This document shows, one piece after another, positions 7,388 to 15,076 of a DNA stretch of 19,858 bases (positions are counted from its first letter, which is position 1; every line of letters begins with the position of its first letter). The notes beneath the pieces are model-generated. The model made no database searches. It had not been told where the DNA came from and saw only the letters and a list, made by a program, of their open reading frames with translations. The DNA is from Desulfonatronospira sp. (GTDB lineage: Bacteria; Desulfobacterota; Desulfovibrionia; Desulfovibrionales; Desulfonatronovibrionaceae). The stretch covers positions 1 through 19,858 of the forward strand of contig PWSL01000452.1 of assembly GCA_003563255.1 (NCBI GenBank), written 5' to 3'. The translations under genes and the position numbers were made by a program.

Positions 7388-8239
7388 TTAGCCCCCTTCA
7401 GTTGCCACCGGGCTGAAGCCTCTTAGTTCCACGAGTTCGCTGTCCAGGTGTTCAATGGCCTTTTCCAGCTTGTCCTGGTGGAGATTAAGCACTTTGAAAA
7501 CGTACTTGTCCAGGTAGTTTACCTGGTCATCTCCGCTGTTGCCCACCTGGAAAATTCTGGCCAGAAAATCACCCAGATGCACCACGCAGGCCACCTCAGG
7601 ATAGTGCTGGGCGGATTTGGGTCTGTGATGCCAGACCAGGCCCTCGCGCAATCGCAGGGGCAGGTTCCAGTGGTCCGCCAACCAGGCGTTTATTCGGTCA
7701 TGGGCAAAGCCCATGACTTCCTTTTCAGCCTGATAATAGGTGATATCCTTTTCCTGGACCAGGGCATCCACCTCTTCCTTGATTTCCGGCAACTGGATGA
7801 TGCTCACCAGTTTGCCCAGGTCGTGCAGCAACCCGGCCACGGAATATTCTTCAGGATCCTTGAGGTCGGCTTCCCTGGCTATTCCGGCGCAGGCAATAGC
7901 GCATCCCAGGCTGTGTTCCCAGAGCCCCACCATGTTTTTGGTCATGATGTCAAATACAGAGTTGCTGATTATCAGGCCTCGAATGACGTTGAAGCCCAGA
8001 AGCACCAGGGCGTGCTGGATGGTTCCAATCCGGCGGGGGAAGCCATAAATAGGTGAATTCACCATTTTCAGGACCTTGGCCGACAGAACCTGGTCCTTTG
8101 AAATCACTTTGGCTATCTGATCTATAGAGGAACCGGGGTCCTGCACCAGCTCTGTTACCTCATCCAGTACAGCGGGTAAGGTAGGCAGGTCCTTGACCGA
8201 AAGGATCCTGTTCTTATTTTCCAAATAAAGGTCCTGCAT
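7388..8239 (-). CDS. HDOD domain signalling protein
   Basis: The 283-residue protein is almost entirely an HDOD domain (about 10-225): LPTLPAVLDEVTEL, then SAKVLKMVNSPIYGFPRRIGTIQHALVLLG, the family's most typical segment. HDOD proteins are HD-superfamily relatives that usually act as non-catalytic regulators in two-component or c-di-GMP circuits. Here many metal-site residues persist: His109, His139-Asp140 with Lys143 (LLHDLGK), His180, His204/205 and His221/Asp224. Residual hydrolase activity cannot be excluded. The start has AGGATAAAT just upstream. The gene is followed three bases later by the REC-GGDEF gene and preceded by the GMVL-domain gene, 25 bases away. Confidence 0.9.
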   Translation of the reverse strand: MQDLYLENKNRILSVKDLPTLPAVLDEVTELVQDPGSSIDQIAKVISKDQVLSAKVLKMVNSPIYGFPRRIGTIQHALVLLGFNVIRGLIISNSVFDIMTKNMVGLWEHSLGCAIACAGIAREADLKDPEEYSVAGLLHDLGKLVSIIQLPEIKEEVDALVQEKDITYYQAEKEVMGFAHDRINAWLADHWNLPLRLREGLVWHHRPKSAQHYPEVACVVHLGDFLARIFQVGNSGDDQVNYLDKYVFKVLNLHQDKLEKAIEHLDSELVELRGFSPVATEGG

Positions 8240-8264
8240 ATTTATCCTGACCCGGGGGTTGATT

Positions 8265-8615
8265 TTACTGAGTATCGGAGTCTGGTCCCGGAGCTGAGCC
8301 TTCCTGCATAGCTTTACGCTTAAAATATCCTCGAAAAAATTTTTTGATTTTCATCATCCAGGGGTCTTCCTGGTGCTGCCTGAAAAGGCTGTCCAGGGCC
8401 TTTATCCGGTCATGGTAAGACCCTTGCCCTTGTCCTTCAATTTTGACCGGGTTGCCCTGCACTGTAACCCACTGTACCTCCATTCTTTCCAGCCTTTGCA
8501 GGGTAGAGTCAGTTAGTTTTGTACCCGGACCCAACAGGACCTGCCCGTTGTCGCGCAGTAGGGGTTTTTCCAGCACCATTCCCGGCCTGGCCAGATTCAG
8601 AGGTATCTTTTGCAA
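8265..8615 (-). CDS. Small protein with the GMVL domain often linked to HD-type signalling proteins
   Basis: The 116-residue protein begins LNLARPGMVLEKPLLRDNGQVLLGPGTKLTDSTLQRL and runs on to MEVQWVTVQG. The pattern (L-x-PGMVL, then NGxVLLxxGTxLT, then a V-x-V strand) resembles the small beta domain found N-terminal to many HD-GYP and HDOD proteins. The C-terminal half is basic and amphipathic (MMKIKKFFRGYFKRKAM) with a polar tail. It starts at TTG (8615), with GGAG five bases upstream and no good ATG nearby. Position directly before the HDOD gene suggests a split version of the usual fusion. The molecular function is unknown. Confidence 0.75.
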   Translation of the reverse strand: MQKIPLNLARPGMVLEKPLLRDNGQVLLGPGTKLTDSTLQRLERMEVQWVTVQGNPVKIEGQGQGSYHDRIKALDSLFRQHQEDPWMMKIKKFFRGYFKRKAMQEGSAPGPDSDTQ

Positions 8616-8664
8616 TTTAACTCCAGAATCGCCCTGTTCTTGGAAATAATCCGCGAACCATTGG

Positions 8665-8683
8665 GGTTGCGGGCACAGCCCGC
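8665..8683. repeat. Short GGTTGCGGGC hairpin element, copy 1
   Basis: GGTTGCGGGC is followed by ACA and GCCCGC, a perfect 6-bp GC stem with a 3-base loop (8669-8683). The same motif occurs at 13177-13194 and, degenerate, at about 15146-15165. It lies in the 88-base gap between dprA and the GMVL gene. No T-run follows on either strand, so it is not an ordinary terminator. Confidence 0.6.
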
Positions 8684-8703
8684 GTCAGATGTAGTGTTAA
8701 GAA

Positions 8704-9849
8704 CTAATTCTTCATGAGCTTATAATACATTCCAGGCTCTCTTTTAACCACCCCACGGATCTCAAGGTTTACCAGAAGCTGGTTGATCCTGGAAGGGGTC
8801 AGGTTCAGCTTCTGAGTCAACTCATCAATATGCACTCTTTCCCGGTTTGCAATCTCCACGGCTAATGATTTTTCATCGCTGCTCAGGTCGGGAGGCAACT
8901 GCGGCTCAGGTAGAGCCTGCAGAACAGGTCCGGTTCCGGTCTCCTGCTGCAGGTGTATTTTCAGCCTGGGCTGCAGGGCTTCAAGGATATCCTGATCAGA
9001 CTGTACCAGCAGTGCCCCCTGCCTGATCAGATGGTTGCAACCGGTGAAGCTGTTCTGGTTCACAGGGCCGGGCATGGCAAAGACTTCCCTGCCCTGTTCC
9101 AGGGCATAACCAGCCGTGAGCATGCTGCCGCTTTTGAGGGCGGCCTGCATGACCAGCACTCCCAGTGACAGGCCGCTGATGATGCGGTTGCGGTAGGGAA
9201 AGTTGTGCGCTTCGGGCTTGGTCCCCCTGGGAAACTCGGACACGATAAGGCCTCTTTCGCGCACGTGCATCCACAGGTCCTGGTTGACCGCCGGATAAAT
9301 GAGATCAATGCCGGTGCCCAGGACCGCTATGGTACTTCCCGGTCCTTCCAGGGCGGCCTTGTGGGCCTGCCTGTCTATTCCTTCAGCAAATCCAGAGACA
9401 ATGGTAAGGCCTTTGCTGGATAGTTCCCTGCAGATGCGAAAGGCCATTTCGCGGCCGTAAGCCGTGCTGTTTCTGGAACCCACCACTGCCAGGCAAGGCC
9501 CCTGCACCAGGGCGATATTTCCAAGATAGTACAGCAAAATGGGAGGTCCGGCAATATGGCGCAAAGTCTCGGGGTATTCCGGGTCGGACCAGATGAGGAC
9601 TTGTTCCCGGCCGGATTGAATGCGCTCAAATGCTACTGCTGCGGCAGGTTCCCACTGCCGGGATTTAAATTGTCCAGCCTGAGTATGTGTCACCAGCCCC
9701 ATCTCAGCCCAGTGACTGCTGTTGGCCAGGGCCTGGGCCGGGGAGCGGAAAACTTCCAGGATTTTCTGCCAGGTTTTACATCCCAGGGTTCTGGTATTGG
9801 ACAAGGCCAGGCATGCCCATATCTCGTCTGATCTGGTATAATTGAGCAC
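8704..9849 (-). CDS. dprA: DNA processing protein DprA (Smf)
   Basis: DprA binds incoming single-stranded DNA and loads RecA during transformation; it is also widespread in non-competent bacteria. The Rossmann-like core is clear (numbering from the upstream TTG): VVGSRNSTAYG (140-150), SGFAEGIDRQAHKAAL (170-185), GTGIDLIYP (196-204) and EFPRGTKPEAHNFPYRNRIISGLS (223-246). An N-terminal helical part with WACLALSNTRTLG and a C-terminal winged helix (about 340-395) complete the family pattern. I prefer the GTG at 9849, with AAGGA nine bases upstream, giving 381 residues. A TTG at 9903, overlapping the upstream stop as TTGA, would give 399 but lacks a good ribosome binding site. It lies just downstream of the cpoB-like gene and is probably co-transcribed. 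Confidence 0.95.
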   Translation of the reverse strand: MLNYTRSDEIWACLALSNTRTLGCKTWQKILEVFRSPAQALANSSHWAEMGLVTHTQAGQFKSRQWEPAAAVAFERIQSGREQVLIWSDPEYPETLRHIAGPPILLYYLGNIALVQGPCLAVVGSRNSTAYGREMAFRICRELSSKGLTIVSGFAEGIDRQAHKAALEGPGSTIAVLGTGIDLIYPAVNQDLWMHVRERGLIVSEFPRGTKPEAHNFPYRNRIISGLSLGVLVMQAALKSGSMLTAGYALEQGREVFAMPGPVNQNSFTGCNHLIRQGALLVQSDQDILEALQPRLKIHLQQETGTGPVLQALPEPQLPPDLSSDEKSLAVEIANRERVHIDELTQKLNLTPSRINQLLVNLEIRGVVKREPGMYYKLMKN

Positions 9850-9899
9850 TGCTTGTATTCCTTGAAATGAGACAGCGGTGACCGGGGCAAAGCAAGGAT

Positions 9900-10643
9900 T
9901 CAATCCCGCAAAGAATCAATCATCTCCATGCCCTTGGCGGCGGAGTTGCTTTCCGGGTAGTCTTCCTGGAGAACCTGAAGATAAAACCGGGCATTTGTAT
10001 CATCATCCAGGCGCTTGTAGGCGTATCCTATTTTCAGAAGGGCGTCCGGAGCCTTGGGGTCATCCGGGAAATTTTCCAGAACCTGCCTGAAGGTCAGTAT
10101 GGACCGGGGGTATTCTTCTTTCATGTAAAACGTCTCTGCCTTCCAGTACCAGGCATTGGGGAGTAGAGGGCTGTCCGGGTGGTTGTTGATAAAGTTTCTA
10201 AAGGCCTCCCGGGCCTCCCGGGCTTTTCCCTGGTAGTAGAGCTGCAGGGCCTCGTTGTAAGCTTGACGATGGTCATGGACAGGGGGGGGTGGGTCTTTTT
10301 TTTCTTCTACAGGATCAGGTGGGGGGGCAGGCAGTTCTTCTTCAGGCTCCGGTTCCAGGTCTTCAGGAGGCAGGCCGGGGATAAAATCTTCGCGCTCCAG
10401 CTGCATCTCCAGGTCCATGAGGCGCAAGGCGGTCTGGTTACGCAACTTTTCAGTGTCCTGCTGCAGGTTTTGAAAGCCGGTCTGCAGGTGTTTTATATCA
10501 ATCTGTTGTTCCTGGATCCTGTCTTCCAGGCTTTGCAGTCTGGCATGGATATCATGCGGTTTTTCCGGGTCAGAAAAAAATTTTGTTGAGCAACCGGCGG
10601 TAAAAAGCAGGATCAGTAAAGCAGGGAGAAACCTGAGGACCAT
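9900..10643 (-). CDS. CpoB/YbgF-like lipoprotein with coiled coil and TPR repeats
   Basis: The 247-residue product has a lipoprotein signal peptide with lipobox FTAGC (lipidated Cys18). A coiled coil follows (about 33-85), then a Pro/Glu-rich linker (about 88-125), then tetratricopeptide repeats (about 125-247) containing YYQGKAREAREAFRNFINNHPDSPLLPNAWYWKAETFY. This order matches CpoB/YbgF, the periplasmic partner of Tol-Pal and PBP1B during envelope constriction. CpoB is usually not lipidated and is usually encoded with tolB-pal; here it precedes dprA and no tol gene is in the window. It could be another TPR lipoprotein of the same architecture. The start has AGGAG six bases upstream. Confidence 0.75.
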   Translation of the reverse strand: MVLRFLPALLILLFTAGCSTKFFSDPEKPHDIHARLQSLEDRIQEQQIDIKHLQTGFQNLQQDTEKLRNQTALRLMDLEMQLEREDFIPGLPPEDLEPEPEEELPAPPPDPVEEKKDPPPPVHDHRQAYNEALQLYYQGKAREAREAFRNFINNHPDSPLLPNAWYWKAETFYMKEEYPRSILTFRQVLENFPDDPKAPDALLKIGYAYKRLDDDTNARFYLQVLQEDYPESNSAAKGMEMIDSLRD

Positions 10644-10723
10644 ATTTTTCTCCTGAGTGGTGTTTGAAGTTGCAGGATGTAATAATTTCAGGTTACTTCA
10701 AAAGAAAGGGTTTTTCAAGGAGA

Positions 10724-10846
10724 TTAACACTGCAGCTAAACTTATTTATTGACCTCCGGGGACTGGCTCTTTTGCCGTTTAAGGCAAGCACGGGCAAAAA
10801 TTAACACAAAGTGTAGCTGTAGTTTTAAGTTTCGCTGCAGTGTTAA
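10724..10846. mobile_element. Non-coding element with 20-bp terminal inverted repeats (MITE-like)
   Basis: TTAACACTGCAGCTAAACTT (10724-10743) pairs with AAGTTTCGCTGCAGTGTTAA (10827-10846), with one mismatch in 20. Between them are CCTCCGGGGACTGGCTC and a small TTGCC/GGCAA hairpin. The left half is a diverged copy of the element at 14951-15076. It separates the divergent cpoB-like and membrane-protein genes. No target duplication or coding sequence was found. Confidence 0.65.
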
Positions 10847-10928
10847 ATGCCTGGATTTATATCCTTGCCAGTAAAGCACTTTTGGGGCAGAATCCACCGG
10901 ATAAAATGAGCTTTAACGGAGAATCTGC

Positions 10929-11903
10929 ATGCAGCTTTTCATTTCAATACAAGACATATTGACCCCGGCAGTGCTGTATTTTATTCTGGCATGTTTTGCG
11001 GGTATTCCCGCCATGTCCCTGCTTAGCTACATGACAGGAATTGCGCGAAAAAAGGTCTTCACCTTCAAGCTGGCCCGGCAGTTCGCCAATCTGGGCTTAT
11101 TGTTTATCCTGGCAATATCCCTGGCCTGCGCCGCATTAATGGGGGCCAGCCACTACTACTTTCCTGAAGCTGATATTTGGCTGAAGCACCACGTATTCTG
11201 GGAGTCCGGGATATATTTCTGCCTGGTTTCTTTACTGTTTTTCGGGGTGTATTGCCTGGCATGGAATTTTTTAGGCCGCTTCAAGTGGCTGCACCTGTTG
11301 CTGGGGACGGTAGGCGTGATTGCCTGCATGCTTTTTGCCGGGATGCTTATATGGGCCGTATGGCGGGAACTGGACCCCCTTTCACCGGTATACCCTGAAC
11401 CGGTATCAGTCTTCTGGCCCATCATGGTCCAGGTTTACCTGCTTTCTGCCATGGCCGGGTCTGCCATGGGGCTCTTGTATCTTCTATACCGGAGAAACCG
11501 TGATGATTTCGGCAGGGATTATTACCGTTTTTCCCTGGGTTTTACAGCCAGGTGGGGCGTTTTTTTCGCTGTGGTTTCCCCTTTGACCTGCGTGTGGCTG
11601 TACCTCGTTACCCGGGAAGTGTTTTTGCCGGATCACCTCATATTGCCAGGGGCGCTGTTTGTGCTTTTTATGGTTCCTGTAGTGCTTCTTTTTGTACGCA
11701 TAGCCCGCAGTCCCCATCCTCTGCGCAACAAGGCGGCCATCCTGGTTTGTCCTGTTTTCGTTTTGTTGATCCTGGGGGTCAGGCTGGTAACTTACCTGGA
11801 AGTGGCGGACATGGCAGGGGAAGGTGAAGTCTTGAGTACGTTTATGAGGGAATGGATGCAGGAAGTGGAGGACTGGGCTTCCGGTCGTATCAGGATGTGG
11901 TGA
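10929..11903 (+). CDS. Integral membrane protein with about eight transmembrane helices, function unknown
   Basis: I do not recognise a family. The 324-residue protein shows about eight hydrophobic segments, roughly at 13-35, 52-72, 92-113, 120-143, 160-187, 209-227, 237-258 and 268-290, with a soluble acidic tail ending ASGRIRMW. Residues of possible interest are His75 (GASHYYF) and His87-His88 (WLKHHVFW) near membrane boundaries, and an Arg-rich loop 188-200 (YRRNRDDFGRDYYR). A haem-binding or redox membrane role is imaginable but unsupported. The ATG has CGGAG seven bases upstream. It is transcribed alone, toward ruvB, with only 25 bases between the stops and no evident terminator. Confidence 0.85.
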   Translation: MQLFISIQDILTPAVLYFILACFAGIPAMSLLSYMTGIARKKVFTFKLARQFANLGLLFILAISLACAALMGASHYYFPEADIWLKHHVFWESGIYFCLVSLLFFGVYCLAWNFLGRFKWLHLLLGTVGVIACMLFAGMLIWAVWRELDPLSPVYPEPVSVFWPIMVQVYLLSAMAGSAMGLLYLLYRRNRDDFGRDYYRFSLGFTARWGVFFAVVSPLTCVWLYLVTREVFLPDHLILPGALFVLFMVPVVLLFVRIARSPHPLRNKAAILVCPVFVLLILGVRLVTYLEVADMAGEGEVLSTFMREWMQEVEDWASGRIRMW

Positions 11904-11928
11904 TTGGAGTATGGGGGTGTTTGATTCT

Positions 11929-12888
11929 TCAAGCCTGGAGGTTGAGGTGTTCGTAGGCCCGGGGGGTGGCCACCCTGCCCCTGGGTGTGCGCTTCAGGAA
12001 TCCGCACTGGATCAGGTAGGGCTCGTAAATGTCTTCCAGGGTACGGACTTCTTCAGAGCATGCCACTGCCACGGTCTTTACGCCTACAGGACCCCCGGCG
12101 AACTGGCGGATGATACACTCCAGGATTTTGCGATCCATCTGGTCCAGCCCCAGGGGGTCCACGTCCATACGCTTCAGGGCACTGGAGGCCGCATGTGAGT
12201 CGACTACTTTCTGGCGGCCCACTACGGCAAAATCATGCACCCTGCGCAGCAGACGGTTGGCGATTCTGGGGGTGCCCCTGGAGCGTTTGCCAATTTCCAG
12301 GGCGCCGTCGGGGGAGATATTGATGCCCAGGATTCTTGCGGAGCGCTCTACTATAGTGGCCAGTTCTGAAGGGGAGTAAAAGTCCAGGCGGCAGATGACC
12401 CCGAAACGGTCCCGAAGGGGCGAAGTTAAAAGACCGATTCTGGTAGTCGCCCCCACCAGAGTAAAGGGTTCCAGGTCGATCTTGACGGTCCTGGCCCCGG
12501 GACCCTGTCCCAGGATAAGGTCCAGTTTGAAATCCTCCAGGGCGGGGTAAAGGATCTCTTCCACGGAAGCCGGCATACGGTGAATTTCATCTATGAAAAG
12601 GACGTCCTGCCTGTTGAGATTGGTTAGTATGGCGGCCAGGTCGGCGCTTCTCTCCAGTACCGGTCCGGTGGTACAGATAATATTTACTCCCAGTTCCGCG
12701 GCCAGGATCCTGGCCATGGTGGTCTTTCCCAGGCCGGGATTGCCGTACAGCAAAGTGTGGTCCAGGTGCAGGCCTCTTTCCAGAGCGGCCCCCAGGTAGA
12801 CCTTGAGGTTGGAGCGCACATCCTTCTGTCCGATAAACTGGTCCAGGCTCTGGGGTCTTACTTGTTCATCATTGGGCTTGTCGGTCAT
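11929..12888 (-). CDS. ruvB: Holliday junction branch migration ATPase RuvB
   Basis: RuvB is the hexameric AAA+ motor that, with RuvA, drives branch migration of Holliday junctions. The order of motifs is complete: [11 protein letters not shown] at the N terminus, Walker [10 protein letters not shown] (about 49-57), Walker B LFIDEIHR (about 97-104), [18 protein letters not shown] with sensor 1 and arginine finger (about 146-163), sensor 2 region [20 protein letters not shown], and the winged-helix domain ending [12 protein letters not shown]. The ATG at 12888 gives 319 residues, slightly short but complete. The reading frame stays open to 12990, but those residues are not RuvB-like and overlap the predicted promoter. 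ruvA and ruvC are not adjacent. Confidence 0.97.
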   Translation of the reverse strand: MTDKPNDEQVRPQSLDQFIGQKDVRSNLKVYLGAALERGLHLDHTLLYGNPGLGKTTMARILAAELGVNIICTTGPVLERSADLAAILTNLNRQDVLFIDEIHRMPASVEEILYPALEDFKLDLILGQGPGARTVKIDLEPFTLVGATTRIGLLTSPLRDRFGVICRLDFYSPSELATIVERSARILGINISPDGALEIGKRSRGTPRIANRLLRRVHDFAVVGRQKVVDSHAASSALKRMDVDPLGLDQMDRKILECIIRQFAGGPVGVKTVAVACSEEVRTLEDIYEPYLIQCGFLKRTPRGRVATPRAYEHLNLQA

Positions 12889-12961
12889 AATCAGATAATG
12901 CTTTCCAGCGCTGTGAATGCAGCAGTAAAGGGTCAAAGGTAAGCAGATGGTACAGATGCAT

Positions 12962-12990
12962 ATATTAGCATCAGTTATGTTCCCGGTCAA
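12962..12990 (-). promoter_or_regulatory. Predicted sigma70 promoter of ruvB
   Basis: On the minus strand TTGACC (12990-12985) is separated by exactly 17 bases from TAATAT (12967-12962). It lies about 75 bases upstream of the RuvB ATG. Both boxes match the sigma70 consensus at five and four or more positions. Confidence 0.55.
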
Positions 12991-13089
12991 TCAGGATGCC
13001 GGACAGGCCGGGAGAAATCTAGTTCCAGCAGGACTCACCGCCCTTTAGGCTCCTGAAACCCTGTCACAAAAAAAAGAAATTGATATCAG

Positions 13090-13113
13090 TTAATTGTTAA
13101 TTGTTAATTGTTG
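13090..13113. repeat. Tandem TTAATTG heptamer repeat
   Basis: TTAATTG occurs three times in tandem and is followed by TTG. Partly complementary TTAACAATTATCAA lies about 35 bases downstream, so the AT-rich tract could form a loose hairpin. It lies in the 12889-13220 gap between the divergent ruvB and kinase genes, which otherwise holds the ruvB promoter and a short GC hairpin but no gene. Confidence 0.6.
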
Positions 13114-13176
13114 AAGAACAAAAGCCTAGATTAACTGCCTTACCCTATTAACAATTATCAAATAACAGATAACTGG

Positions 13177-13194
13177 GTTGCGGGCGTAGCCCGC
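13177..13194. repeat. Short GGTTGCGGGC hairpin element, copy 2
   Basis: GGTTGCGGGC-GTA-GCCCGC repeats the motif at 8665-8683 with a different loop. It ends 26 bases before the kinase start codon, so it may fold in the 5' leader of that mRNA. Confidence 0.6.
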
Positions 13195-13220
13195 TTTATT
13201 GATAATTACAGGATGGAAGT

Positions 13221-14378
13221 ATGCGTAAACAGGTTCCACTGGAAAGACTTCTTTTTTTAAAGCAACAGTTGGGTTTTGATGCTGAGACGCAAGAACTGCT
13301 GAAAAGCCACGGAGTGATCCTTGCCAGCCATAAAGAGGATTTTGCCCGGTATTTCGAAGATTTTTTCCGGGGTATGGAAGAGACCAGGCCATACCTGGAG
13401 GTGCAGGAGTACCCGGGACAACTGCAGGATATCTGGAAGAGGTGGTTCGAGGGTATATTTACCAGGGATTTCGACCAGGCCTTTGTTGGCTGGGTGTGGA
13501 ACAGCGGCATGACCCACGTACGCATCAACCTGGATCACAGGTTTGTAAACCTGGGGTATTGCCTTGCCAGAAGATTCTGCATCCAGGTGATCAACAGCAG
13601 CATAGCGCCGGAAGAAAGGGCGGAAGCCATGGAGGCAGTGGAAAAAACCCTGGATCTCTGCCTGCTCATTGAAACCGAGGCCTTTTTAGCCAGCACCTTT
13701 CAGTGCGACAGTGAGGTTATCAGGGGTATCGCGCACCAGATCAGAAATCCCATTACCGTTATCGGAGGCAGCATCATGCGTCTCAAGCGCAGTAAAGAAA
13801 TTACTGCCAGGGCGGCTCATGACACATACAACACCATTCTGGCTGAGTCCAGGCGCATGGAAAAAATGGTCCAGGATGTAAGCAGCTACAATGAGGTTTT
13901 CCATAGCCAGTCGGCATGGTCCCCTGTACTCTTGCAGGAAATGCTGCAGGAAGTTCTGGATGAGTGCAGGCAGCGCTACCCCGTTGTGGGCCTGGACCTG
14001 CAGACCGGCTATGCGCCGATGGCAAGGCGGGTGCTGGGAAACCCTGAAGAGTATCGCCTCATGTTCAGGCACCTGCTTGCCAATGCCTTTGAAGCTGTGG
14101 ACCCTGAGAAACCGGTCATAAGTGTGCAGACCTCCCTGGACCCAGGGACTGCCATGTATGTTCTGGTGGAAATTTTTAATACAGGCAAACTCTCTGGAAC
14201 ATATGAAATGGAGACTCTGCTTACGCCTTTTTTTTCCACCCGGGCCATGGGCACCGGGCTGGGCCTGCCCATAGCCAGGGTGGTGGCCCAGAAAGTAAAG
14301 GGAAATATAATGCTCTATCCCGTCGCCAAAGGCGGCGTGGTCTGCCTGGCGAGCCTGCCCAGGGGAGATCTGGTTTGA
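13221..14378 (+). CDS. Globin-coupled sensor histidine kinase
   Basis: The 385-residue protein has no membrane segment and is probably a cytosolic sensor. Residues about 10-155 look like a protoglobin-type sensor: ILASHKEDFARYFEDFF, then WKRWFEGIFTRDFDQAF, then SGMTHVRINLDHRFVNLGY, in which His99 is the expected proximal haem ligand. The kinase core follows: DHp helix with phospho-acceptor His172 (IAHQIRNPITVIGG), N box HLLANAFEAVD (Asn288), a divergent G1 box (IFNTGK instead of DNGxG), F box TPFFS (335-339) and G2 box GTGLGLPIAR (344-353). Such proteins sense O2, NO or CO (family knowledge); the ligand here is unknown. No response regulator is adjacent; the nearest REC proteins in the window are the two GGDEF proteins. 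A GGA-rich stretch precedes the ATG. Confidence 0.82.
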   Translation: MRKQVPLERLLFLKQQLGFDAETQELLKSHGVILASHKEDFARYFEDFFRGMEETRPYLEVQEYPGQLQDIWKRWFEGIFTRDFDQAFVGWVWNSGMTHVRINLDHRFVNLGYCLARRFCIQVINSSIAPEERAEAMEAVEKTLDLCLLIETEAFLASTFQCDSEVIRGIAHQIRNPITVIGGSIMRLKRSKEITARAAHDTYNTILAESRRMEKMVQDVSSYNEVFHSQSAWSPVLLQEMLQEVLDECRQRYPVVGLDLQTGYAPMARRVLGNPEEYRLMFRHLLANAFEAVDPEKPVISVQTSLDPGTAMYVLVEIFNTGKLSGTYEMETLLTPFFSTRAMGTGLGLPIARVVAQKVKGNIMLYPVAKGGVVCLASLPRGDLV

Positions 14379-14476
14379 GGGATTCACACTAAAGCGCAAT
14401 TTACACTGGAGCGAAACTAATATCAAGTCGGTATTCATCAGGTAGGTTTTTTATGCCGGCGGACATGGGATAGTTG

Positions 14477-14935
14477 ATGGAAGCCTTGTGGCAATACCTT
14501 CTGGTCTTTATCTTTTCAGCAATTCCCTGGATAGAGATTCTGCTGGTAATACCCGCAGCACTGGCCATGGGTCTCGATCCCTGGCTGGTGGGCATCCTGG
14601 CCTTTGCTGGAAATACCGCTCCGATATTTATTCTGGTGTACGGTTACGACATGTGGCGGAAATGGAGGGCGGGCAAGGCAAAAGATTATGCAAGACCTGC
14701 TTCCAGGCGCAAAAGGAGGGCTTTAAGAATCTGGAACAGGTACGGCCTTCCGGGGCTGTCCCTTCTGGCACCGGCTCTTACCGGGATCCACCTGGCCGTA
14801 CTCATTGCCCTGGCCTTCAGGACTTCAAAAAAAGATCTCCTGGTATGGATGAATATCAGTCTTGTGGTCTGGACCACTGGTCTGACCATGGGAGTATATT
14901 ACGGAATTGAAGGACTGCGTTTTTTAACCGGCTGA
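14477..14935 (+). CDS. Small multidrug-export family membrane protein
   Basis: The 152-residue protein has about four hydrophobic segments. Its two signature stretches, IPWIEILLVIPAALAMGLDP (about 16-35) followed by GNTAPIFILVYGYD, and RYGLPGLSLLAPALTGIHLAVLIA (about 88-111), resemble the small multidrug-export protein family. Substrate and mechanism are not established for that family. A basic loop (62-86) joins the two halves. The ATG at 14477 is preferred to a TTG directly before it. It follows the kinase gene by about 100 bases and may share its transcript. Confidence 0.75.
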   Translation: MEALWQYLLVFIFSAIPWIEILLVIPAALAMGLDPWLVGILAFAGNTAPIFILVYGYDMWRKWRAGKAKDYARPASRRKRRALRIWNRYGLPGLSLLAPALTGIHLAVLIALAFRTSKKDLLVWMNISLVVWTTGLTMGVYYGIEGLRFLTG

Positions 14936-14950
14936 ATACATATTAAATAT

Positions 14951-15076
14951 AAAGTATCTATTTAGCACTACAGCGAAACTTATTTATTAACCTCCGGGGA
15001 CTGGCTCTCCCCGGCACTTATTTTTTATTGAACAAGAAACAGATTAGAAAAATAAATGCCGGGAGAGCCAGTCCCC
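14951..15076. repeat. GGGGACTGGCTC-family element with near-perfect long hairpin
   Basis: The left part starts GTATCTATTTAGCACTACAG, like the ends of the element at 5041-5277, and continues through AACCTCCGGGGACTGGCTC as at 10740-10770. From 14996, GGGGACTGGCTCTCCCCGGC pairs with GCCGGGAGAGCCAGTCCCC (15058-15076), and flanking T/A runs extend the stem to about 29 bp. The matching right-end AAACAGATAC is not found, so this copy looks truncated. Confidence 0.7.

Noticed and set aside
12889..12990. A 34-residue N-terminal extension of RuvB
   Set aside because: The residues do not resemble RuvB and the DNA carries a good -35/-10 pair; the ATG at 12888 fits the family start.
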